Source of the DNA: Oscillospiraceae bacterium
Lineage (GTDB): Bacteria; Bacillota; Clostridia; Oscillospirales; Ruminococcaceae
Length of the DNA: 10,066 nt
NCBI GenBank assembly: GCA_009784765.1
Contig: WQXP01000025.1
Span: 1 to 10,066, forward strand
Direction: 5' to 3'
Of this stretch, positions 1 through 4,782 are shown piece by piece. Position numbers and translations under genes: made by a program. The notes beneath the pieces were generated by a model. That model did not search any database. It worked only from the letters and a program-made list of their open reading frames with translations, and was not told where the DNA came from. Each line of letters starts with the position of its first letter. Position 1 is the stretch's first letter.

Positions 1-1341
1 CACACGCAGCGGCTCGCCTTTTCGCAAAGAGAGCGTCATCTTGTTGAGAGCGTCTATGGTGTTGCTGTATTCCTCACCCCAGCAGACCATGTTGAACTTG
101 CAACGCCGACAGACTGTTTCGCCCGCTGTGTTATAAACCCATGAAACATCTTTGGTGTTGCGCTTGTCCAAGATTTCCCCCGCTTTTTCGACTGCGGATT
201 TAACGTCGCAAAGTGCGTCACTCGCTAAGCGAAGCCGCTGTGCGAATATTTCGGCGGGCATTGATTTTATGCCGCCGCTGTACAGTGCCCCCCCCGAGAC
301 TCTTGAGGCGCTTGTGCTATCCGGGTCACAGGCGGATGCTGCTGCACAACTGCTCCCGAACAGCCGCAGCGCAAGCCCCTGCGCCGCGTCTTGCGGCATC
401 GCCATGAACAGCACTGCTCCTACTGCCCCACTCAAGAGTGTTGACAATGCGAATGCGTCAAGCCCTGTTACTGCTGTTCCGAGTACTACCGCGAATACGA
501 AGGCTGTTCCTTGGCTCGCTTTGCCGTACTTTGCCGCAAGTGAACTCACAGGGAGAGCCGCCGCGAAAATCACCGCGCTTGCAGCGAACTCCGGCGCGAC
601 ACAGACTGCCCCTGCCGCCGCCAACGCCCCCACTACCGCCCCTACTCGCCCGGTGCTGTTCATAAGCGCGAGTGCGGCAGCCGCGCCGATTGCCAGTGCT
701 ATATTTACGGGAAGCTCATACACCAATGACAGATTCGTAAGCATTGCCGCCGCGAACACGCCTACCGTTCCGTGTGCGGCGAGGTCGGCTAATCTGCGTC
801 GCTCTTTTACCCCACTTGATTCAAACTCAAGGCGCCGCCTTCGCCCCCACGAACTCATGACTGTCAGGAGTGCGAACGCCAAAACCCCGCAGGCAAGCGC
901 AGCCACGAGTGCTGCAACAATGTCTGAGGGGCGTGCCGCCGTAATCGCACCGATTGTGCCGACACTCAAGACAGTAAGGGCGACGGTGGACAGGTCGAGC
1001 AGCCGGTAAGACTTAGGCGGCGATGACGCGCCGGTTCCGACGACGAAAAAGCGAAATCCGCCCACAACGAGCATCAGCGCGAGGGTTGTTGCGGCTTCGA
1101 ACAACTGCCCTTTGCTCAAAAACGCCGCAAGAGAGCCCAGAAACACGAAAATTGTGTCTGCCCCCGAAACGCTCCCGATTAGTGCAATCGCCAGCGGCGT
1201 TATCGCGCCGCCGCTTCCGCCGAGTGCTTCGCCGAAAAGCTCAGAACTCGCGACAATCAGCGCGAGTATAAAAACTCCGGGATAGCGGAAGAATCCTGCA
1301 TTTTGTTTGATGAAGCTATGTACAGCTTGTTGTATACTCAT
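1..1341 (-). CDS. spoIIE: SpoIIE, stage II sporulation protein E (N-terminal part, cut by window edge)
   Basis: The reverse strand is open from an ATG at 1341 to position 1 (447 codons) and continues outside the window. After a short cytoplasmic start, residues about 20-325 are strongly hydrophobic and Ala/Val/Leu-rich, matching the multi-spanning membrane region of SpoIIE. Residues about 365-440 match the start of the SpoIIE regulatory region, with a W-V-Y-N segment and the cysteine cluster CRRCKFNMVCW (C411, C414, C420). SpoIIE is a membrane PP2C-type phosphatase at the sporulation septum. It dephosphorylates SpoIIAA to activate sigma F and interacts with FtsZ. The phosphatase domain would lie beyond the left edge, since Bacillus SpoIIE is about 830 residues. 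The start is supported by AAAGGA nine bases upstream. The opposite strand has a long Ala-rich open frame that is only a shadow of this gene. Confidence 0.93.
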   Translation of the reverse strand, partial: MSIQQAVHSFIKQNAGFFRYPGVFILALIVASSELFGEALGGSGGAITPLAIALIGSVSGADTIFVFLGSLAAFLSKGQLFEAATTLALMLVVGGFRFFVVGTGASSPPKSYRLLDLSTVALTVLSVGTIGAITAARPSDIVAALVAALACGVLAFALLTVMSSWGRRRRLEFESSGVKERRRLADLAAHGTVGVFAAAMLTNLSLVYELPVNIALAIGAAAALALMNSTGRVGAVVGALAAAGAVCVAPEFAASAVIFAAALPVSSLAAKYGKASQGTAFVFAVVLGTAVTGLDAFALSTLLSGAVGAVLFMAMPQDAAQGLALRLFGSSCAAASACDPDSTSASRVSGGALYSGGIKSMPAEIFAQRLRLASDALCDVKSAVEKAGEILDKRNTKDVSWVYNTAGETVCRRCKFNMVCWGEEYSNTIDALNKMTLSLRKGEPLRV

Positions 1342-1389
1342 GATTTTGTTTTCCTTTACTTTAGACTATATAAGCCGGGTTATGTTATC

Positions 1390-1422
1390 ATTATATAGTA
1401 TGTAAAGCGTGAAATTTGTCAA
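1390..1422 (-). promoter_or_regulatory. spoIIE promoter with 21-bp spacer and a possible Spo0A box
   Basis: Reading leftward, a perfect -35 TTGACA (1417-1422) and a perfect -10 TATAAT (1390-1395) are separated by 21 bp, well beyond the usual 17. The Spo0A-activated sigma A promoters of Bacillus subtilis spoIIE and spoIIG are known for 21-22 bp spacers. The -35 is embedded in TTTGACA (1417-1423), one mismatch from the 0A box TTCGACA. About 48 bases separate the -10 from the start codon. Alternative -10 hexamers with 19 or 16 bp spacing (TATATA, TACTAT) exist but are weaker matches. Confidence 0.72.
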
Positions 1423-1455
1423 AATACGGTGGGTTTGAAAATCTTTTTATAAATT

Positions 1456-1498
1456 CCCCCGCCCCTCACAGAGAGGGGCGGGGGGGGATTTTTTATTT
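1456..1498 (+). terminator. GC-rich hairpin, terminator-like mainly for rightward reading
   Basis: A perfect 12-bp stem, CCCCCGCCCCTC (1456-1467) with GAGGGGCGGGGG (1473-1484), encloses a 5-nt loop. Three further G residues follow, then a T-rich tail (1489-1498). Read rightward it looks like an intrinsic terminator, but no rightward gene precedes it. The genes on both sides run leftward, and in that direction the tail is only AATTTATAAAAA, so termination after the 1502-2064 gene would be weaker. It could work in both directions, or be a repeat. Confidence 0.5.
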
Positions 1499-1501
1499 CA
1501 C

Positions 1502-2064
1502 TCACTCTATCCTATTTGGGCTGACTACCCACACGCCGTTTACCAAAGCGAAATAGACGTTGATTTCGGTGGAATCGCCGCTGTCCGGGTGAGTAACCAA
1601 CACAGTCGCGTAGGGATGATACTCGACTTCGTTACCCGGAACAGGGAGGCCGTGCCATTCGCGAATGTCAATGCGCGTTGCCGTATACCCGAGTTCTTCG
1701 GCAACGTGGTCATGCGCCGCTCTTACCAATACTTCACAGAAACCGACTTCGCTTTGGTTTCGCATCGGGAAATCCTCGGGAGCAATACTCCTGTCATTGT
1801 AAAGCCTGATTTGAAACTCAAAACTTTTGTGGTATGTTTCCACATAGTCAAAGGTGATATACTGTAATTCGGGGTCCTCAAGGTCGGTGTAAACACTGAA
1901 CCAATAGCTGTATTCAGGTTCGTAGAGAAAGATTCCCAAATCCGGAAATTTTCCCGCCACTCGCGCTTCGATGATTTGCCGCCCGTCGTCGAGAGTCGCG
2001 CCGCGATTTTGTCATCGTCTGTCAGCCCGACAGCGCGTAAAAGTTTCATGCTTTTGTTATTCAT
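1502..2064 (-). pseudogene. Unrecognised small protein gene, interrupted by a one-base frameshift
   Basis: Translation best begins at ATG 2064, eight to ten bases after AGAGG, giving MNNKSMKLLRAVGLTDDDKIAA. The reading then has to move by one base near 2010-2020 to continue as TLDDGRQIIEARVAGKFPDLG and on to the end (...FALVNGVWVVSPNRIE, stop at 1502-1504). The span of 563 bases is one short of 188 codons, as expected for a single missing base. The downstream frame has a TGA just before the junction and no ATG, so an independent start would have to be GTG at 1960, which has no Shine-Dalgarno site. The upstream frame runs on to 1723 as Ser/Thr/Lys-rich shadow sequence. I do not recognise the family. 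The intact product would be about 187 residues, acidic and aromatic-rich, with no signal peptide or membrane segment. A sequencing error, a real mutation or a programmed frameshift are all possible. Confidence 0.65.
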
Positions 2065-2152
2065 AGTGAAATACCTCTGCTTCATCACAGTCTTCGCGAC
2101 AGCCGAGAATATTCACGGCGATTGTCGTGCAATAAGGTAACAGCAGTTTCGC

Positions 2153-2187
2153 AAAAAAATAAAATGGCGCGGTGATGTTCCCGCGCC
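2153..2187 (-). terminator. Intrinsic terminator of the DUF512/CHR operon
   Basis: Reading leftward, GGCGCGG (from 2187) pairs perfectly with CCGCGCC (ending 2166) around an 8-nt loop. ATTTTATTTTTTT follows. It lies 27 bases past the stop codon of the last operon gene, in the right orientation to end that transcript. Confidence 0.85.
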
Positions 2188-2201
2188 TCATTGATAAAAA
2201 T

Positions 2202-2216
2202 AACTGTCAATTGTCA
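2202..2216. repeat. Two-unit copy of the ARTTGAC heptanucleotide repeat
   Basis: On the reverse strand the sequence TTGACAATTGACAGTT contains about two units of the heptamer A(A/G)TTGAC. The TGA stop codon of the adjacent CHR protein gene (2214-2216) lies inside the first unit. A longer copy, in the opposite orientation, is at 3691-3724. Confidence 0.6.
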
Positions 2217-2834
2217 AAACCCGCCGAAAACGATTCCTAACACTGCCCCCGCCGCGACAAACATTAAGGGGTGAGAAAGGTAGCGAAGCAGGGCAAGGAG
2301 GGCGGGGTTTCCCCGCCCCCGCGCAGTGAACCGAGCCGTCAGGCGAAGGTGAGCGAAGTTTAAGGCGAAAACGAATATAGTCATAACAACAAAAACGACA
2401 CTTGCGGTGATATTAAATCCGCCTGTTTCGAGTAAGATTGCCGCAGTAATCAGCGGGAACACAGCCCCGGCAATCAGCCCGACGCTCATAGGGCGAAGAA
2501 ATGCAAACAAGTCGGCGACGATTGTGCTTTCGCGATATTTGTTCAAGGCACGGGAAACGGCGTTCACGATTATCACCGACGGCGTTACAAGGGATAGTGC
2601 CGCGACAATTCCGCCGAGAACGCCGAATGCGGCGTATCCTGCGAAAATCACGACGTTTACGCCGAGGGGACCGGGAATGCTCTCCGAAACAGCGATGAAC
2701 TCGCGGAGCTGTTCGAGGGTGTACCAGCCGTGTTTGTCGGCGAACTCTGCAAGAAACGGCAAAACGGCAAGCCCTCCGCCCACTGCGAACAATCCTGTTT
2801 TGAGGAACTCAAGGACGATTTCAATTAAAGTCAT
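2214..2834 (-). CDS. Chromate transporter family protein, second half-size subunit
   Basis: A 206-residue membrane protein of the CHR (chromate ion transporter) family, short form. It shows the family signatures: FAVGGGLAVLP near residues 16-26 and the SIPGPLGVN motif at 52-60, followed by about five hydrophobic segments. In short-chain CHR systems two homologous half-proteins, encoded side by side, probably form one transporter; chromate or another anion is exported, but the true substrate is not evident here. The ATG at 2834 is preferred over an upstream in-frame start because it overlaps the previous stop as ATGA and follows GGAGG by 11 bases. An unusual stretch near residues 165-185 (Arg/Gly then Ala/Leu-rich) contains a perfect GC palindrome (2301-2317). 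The stop codon lies in a heptanucleotide repeat, and a terminator follows. Confidence 0.9.
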   Translation of the reverse strand: MTLIEIVLEFLKTGLFAVGGGLAVLPFLAEFADKHGWYTLEQLREFIAVSESIPGPLGVNVVIFAGYAAFGVLGGIVAALSLVTPSVIIVNAVSRALNKYRESTIVADLFAFLRPMSVGLIAGAVFPLITAAILLETGGFNITASVVFVVMTIFVFALNFAHLRLTARFTARGRGNPALLALLRYLSHPLMFVAAGAVLGIVFGGF

Positions 2835-3406
2835 TTTGCTTTGCGCCTCCTTACAAGTGAAGTCGCAAGGGCAATCAGCGCGACTGCGATTACCACCCAC
2901 ACAGGGGATACGCCGAAAAAGACAATCGCTGTGAAGGAACCTGTGAGTAAAGTGAGAGAGAGCAAAGACTTGAGTTTTTCCGACAATTGCACACAGGCGC
3001 GGAAAATCTTATACACGGCGGCTAAGACTAAGGCGCAGGCGGCTATGAAAACGCCCGAGAATGCGTTTCGGATTAGCTCGACGCTCATGAAAGCGTCGTA
3101 AAACGCCGCGACTGTCGTCGCGATAATCAGCGACGGCGCGATTACCCCAAGTGTCGCGGCTATGCCTCCTAAAACTCCGCCTTTCTTTCCGTTTCCTACT
3201 TTTATGCCGATGAAAGTCGCGGTATTAACTGACACAATCCCGGGGAGAACCTGCCCGAGTGCGAAGAGTTCAGCGATTTCAGCAGTGGTAGCCCAGCCTT
3301 TTTTGTGAGCAATCAGCCGCTCCATCATAGGGAGCATGGCGTAGCCGCCTCCGAAAGTGTACAGCCCGACTCGGAAAAAAGCCCAGAACAGTTGAAGATA
3401 AATCAT
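2831..3406 (-). CDS. Chromate transporter family protein, first half-size subunit
   Basis: A 191-residue membrane protein of the CHR family, homologous to the gene that follows it. It carries FGGGYAMLP at residues 18-26 and the Q-V-L-P-G-I-V-S-V-N motif at 52-61. Here the usual P-G-P is P-G-I, while the partner protein keeps P-G-P. About six hydrophobic segments are present, and the C-terminus ends in a basic cluster (RRRKAK), presumably cytoplasmic. It begins by ATGA overlap with the DUF512 gene upstream and ends by ATGA overlap with the second CHR gene, so the three are very likely translationally coupled. The pair matches known short-chain CHR gene pairs, which likely act as a heterodimer. 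The substrate is not shown by the sequence. Confidence 0.9.
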   Translation of the reverse strand: MIYLQLFWAFFRVGLYTFGGGYAMLPMMERLIAHKKGWATTAEIAELFALGQVLPGIVSVNTATFIGIKVGNGKKGGVLGGIAATLGVIAPSLIIATTVAAFYDAFMSVELIRNAFSGVFIAACALVLAAVYKIFRACVQLSEKLKSLLSLTLLTGSFTAIVFFGVSPVWVVIAVALIALATSLVRRRKAK

Positions 3407-4554
3407 ATTTTCACCACTTGCACCTTTACGCCTAACGCTTTTTCAACATCAGCAACGGTTAAATCGTCTAAGAACAGACCGTCGGTGTTCAGCGTAGTCG
3501 AAGCAATCAATACCACCTCGCCCAAGGCGGGAAATTCGCGTAACTGGGCGATTATGTCCCCCCCTGTCAACAGCCCGGACACTGTAATGCTCTCCCCGAA
3601 GAAATCGTTACGAATTGCCGCGACGTTGACATTCGGATAGGGTGAAAAAGCCTCGCAAATAAAAGGAAACGCTGCCATTCCGGTAACGACAGTTGACAGT
3701 TGACAATTGACAATTGACAGTTGGATTTGTTCAAACAGTTTCTCGCGCATATGCGAAATCATTCCGACGCCGTTTTCGTATTGCGGAAAGCTCCCGTAAT
3801 ATTCAGCGGGGGGCAGCCGCAGCTCTGCTGTGAGGTAGAACTCGTCGGCGGCGCAGCAGCGCGGGAAGCCGCCCACAATCGCGATTACGGCACGCGCTTC
3901 GTCTTGGGTGAACCCGCGAAGAGGGTACAGCCCCTCGCGGTGTTTGCTGAGCCCGACAGGAACACAGGCGATGCTCTCAATACAGTTGTATTGCGTTAAA
4001 TCTCGCAGAGAACGGGTGAGTTCCTGCCCGTCATTGAGTTCGGGGCAGAGAACTAACTGGCAGTTCATTGAAATCCCTGCTTCTGCGAATCTCCACAGCG
4101 TTTCAAGGCTCTGCCCTCCTTTGGGGTTTCCTAACATGAAACTGCGGAGTTCGGGGTTAGTCGTATGCACGGATATGTTCACGGGCGTTCGCATGGCGAT
4201 TATGCGGCGAATGTCCTGCTCGGACAGATTAGTCAGGGTGATATAGTTGCCTTGCAGAAAGCTCAGGCGTGAATCATCGTCTTTGAATCGCAGGGAGGGG
4301 CGCAGTGGTTTTGCCAAGCACGAGTCTTTCGGGAGTTGGTCTATAAAGCAGAAGATACACTTGTTCCCGCAGTGCCGTTTTTCAGACATAAGAAAACTCT
4401 CGAACTCTAAGCCCATACCATCGTCGGCATAGAACATATAGTCGAGGACATCGTTTATAGGCTGCCCGTTCACCGAAACGAGCCGCGTTCCCGCTTCTAT
4501 TCCCGCTTTCGCAGCGGGAGAGCCGGGAATTACGTGTTTAATTAGTACTGACAT
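3403..4554 (-). CDS. DUF512 family protein: PDZ-like domain plus radical-SAM-type Fe-S domain
   Basis: A 383-residue cytoplasmic protein. Residues 1-50 form a PDZ-like region (VIPGSPAAKAGIEAGTRLVSVNG). The radical-SAM-like core follows, with a CX3CX2C cluster (C62, C66, C69) in CGNKCIFCFIDQLPK that would hold a 4Fe-4S centre, then KDDDSRLSFLQGNYITLTNL and ISVHTTNPELR. The C-terminal DUF512 region ends near VKI. The function of the family is unknown. The ATG at 4554 is chosen because the PDZ homology starts immediately; the longer TTG start at 4590 lies inside the promoter. No Shine-Dalgarno site precedes either. Two oddities stand out. About seven extra residues (DSCLAKP, 77-83) follow LPK, where I recall relatives having one or two. 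A heptanucleotide tandem repeat encodes residues 278-288 (QLSIVNCQLST), an in-frame insertion that leaves the gene open. It heads an operon with two CHR genes. Confidence 0.92.
   Translation of the reverse strand: MSVLIKHVIPGSPAAKAGIEAGTRLVSVNGQPINDVLDYMFYADDGMGLEFESFLMSEKRHCGNKCIFCFIDQLPKDSCLAKPLRPSLRFKDDDSRLSFLQGNYITLTNLSEQDIRRIIAMRTPVNISVHTTNPELRSFMLGNPKGGQSLETLWRFAEAGISMNCQLVLCPELNDGQELTRSLRDLTQYNCIESIACVPVGLSKHREGLYPLRGFTQDEARAVIAIVGGFPRCCAADEFYLTAELRLPPAEYYGSFPQYENGVGMISHMREKLFEQIQLSIVNCQLSTVVTGMAAFPFICEAFSPYPNVNVAAIRNDFFGESITVSGLLTGGDIIAQLREFPALGEVVLIASTTLNTDGLFLDDLTVADVEKALGVKVQVVKI
3691..3724. repeat. Heptanucleotide tandem repeat (ARTTGAC, nearly five units) inside the DUF512 gene
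   Basis: On the plus strand, AGTTGAC, AGTTGAC, AATTGAC, AATTGAC and AGTTG follow one another without gaps. The gene on the reverse strand reads through it as QLSIVNCQLST. Because seven is not a multiple of three, the frame survives only because the whole insertion has a suitable length. A shorter copy in opposite orientation lies at 2202-2216. Confidence 0.9.
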
Positions 4555-4561
4555 GAATATC

Positions 4562-4590
4562 AGTATAACATATATTTTCAGAAAATGCAA
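4562..4590 (-). promoter_or_regulatory. Leftward promoter of the DUF512/CHR operon, probably leaderless
   Basis: Reading leftward, -35 TTGCAT (4585-4590), 17-bp spacer, -10 TATACT (4562-4567) with an extended TG. Only seven bases separate the -10 from the ATG at 4554, so transcription would begin at or within a base of the start codon. This agrees with the absence of a Shine-Dalgarno site. Confidence 0.72.
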
Positions 4591-4611
4591 TACTCAAAAC
4601 TGATTATGGTA

Positions 4612-4640
4612 TTGCATTTTTTGAAAATATATGTTATAAT
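4612..4640 (+). promoter_or_regulatory. Rightward distal promoter (P1) of the receiver-kinase gene
   Basis: TTGCAT (4612-4617), 17-bp spacer, TATAAT (4635-4640) with extended TG at 4632-4633. It is the mirror copy of the leftward operon promoter. A transcript from here would have a leader of about 135 bases, including a small hairpin (4639-4652, five base pairs with loop TCTG) and the whole four-armed element at 4656-4728. Confidence 0.72.
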
Positions 4641-4655
4641 GTCTCTGGACATTGC

Positions 4656-4728
4656 AACATAGTTTGCGGCGCATTCGCGCCGCCGGCGACTAAAGTCGCC
4701 GTGCTTGACAAAGTCAAGCAACTATGTT
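4656..4728. repeat. Four-armed (cloverleaf) nested palindrome of unknown family
   Basis: Four perfect inverted repeats are packed almost without gaps. The outer stem AACATAGTT (4656-4664) pairs with AACTATGTT (4720-4728), 9 bp. Arm 1 is GCGGCGC, loop ATTC, GCGCCGC (4666-4683). Arm 2 is CGGCGAC, loop TAAA, GTCGCCG (4684-4701). Arm 3 is GCTTGAC, loop AAA, GTCAAGC (4703-4719). Only one or two bases at the junction are unpaired. The element could form a cruciform in DNA or a four-way-junction RNA in the P1 transcript. It lacks a tRNA T-loop and anticodon arm and has no T-tract, so it is neither a tRNA nor an ordinary terminator. Confidence 0.8.
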
Positions 4729-4733
4729 ATAAT
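4705..4733 (+). promoter_or_regulatory. Perfect-consensus proximal promoter (P2) of the receiver-kinase gene
   Basis: TTGACA (4705-4710), exactly 17 bp, TATAAT (4728-4733), with extended TG at 4725-4726. The -35 lies in arm 3 of the four-armed palindrome, and the -10 begins at the end of its outer stem. The leader would be about 43 bases and the Shine-Dalgarno site AGGGAGAG is intact. Confidence 0.85.
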
Positions 4734-4782
4734 GAAAAAACAAGTGCCTCAAAAAATTACAAGAAAAGGGAGAGAATATCCG

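Larger units (their letters stand above)
4561..4641. repeat. 33-bp inverted repeat carrying two divergent promoters
   Basis: The arms 4561-4593 and 4609-4641 are inverted copies with 31 of 33 positions identical, separated by a 15-bp centre. Each arm contains a full promoter (TTGCAT, 17 bp, extended TG-N-TATAAT or TATACT) directed outward, one toward the DUF512 operon and one toward the receiver-kinase gene. Similarity stops abruptly at both arm ends. It could be a short non-autonomous mobile repeat, or a symmetrical operator for a shared regulator. Confidence 0.85.

Noticed and set aside
152..1009. Long rightward open frame, Ala/Ser/Thr-rich, 285 codons
   Set aside because: It is the complement of the spoIIE membrane region; composition is that of an antisense shadow and there is no Shine-Dalgarno site or recognisable domain.
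1502..1960. Independent 152-residue gene starting at GTG 1960
   Set aside because: No ribosome site; coherent protein sequence continues upstream in this frame to a frameshift junction, so a broken longer gene fits better.
3403..4554. Heptanucleotide repeat as a CRISPR-like array
   Set aside because: The units are contiguous 7-mers without spacers and are translated within the gene.
4555..4590. Longer DUF512 protein from TTG 4590
   Set aside because: The extra codons coincide with the -35 to -10 region of its own promoter and encode no conserved sequence.
4656..4728. Cloverleaf fold of tRNA-like length
   Set aside because: Stem sizes (9/7/7/7), loops of 3-4 bases, no T-loop consensus and no 7-base anticodon loop exclude a tRNA.
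4705..4782. N-terminal extension of the receiver-kinase from TTG 4705 or ATG 4732
   Set aside because: Both codons lie within the consensus promoter; the ATG at 4783 has a good Shine-Dalgarno site and sits at the receiver domain start.
4641..4782. Riboswitch in the receiver-kinase leader
   Set aside because: The hairpins do not match any ligand-binding riboswitch core I know, and no terminator or Shine-Dalgarno sequestering helix is visible before 4783.
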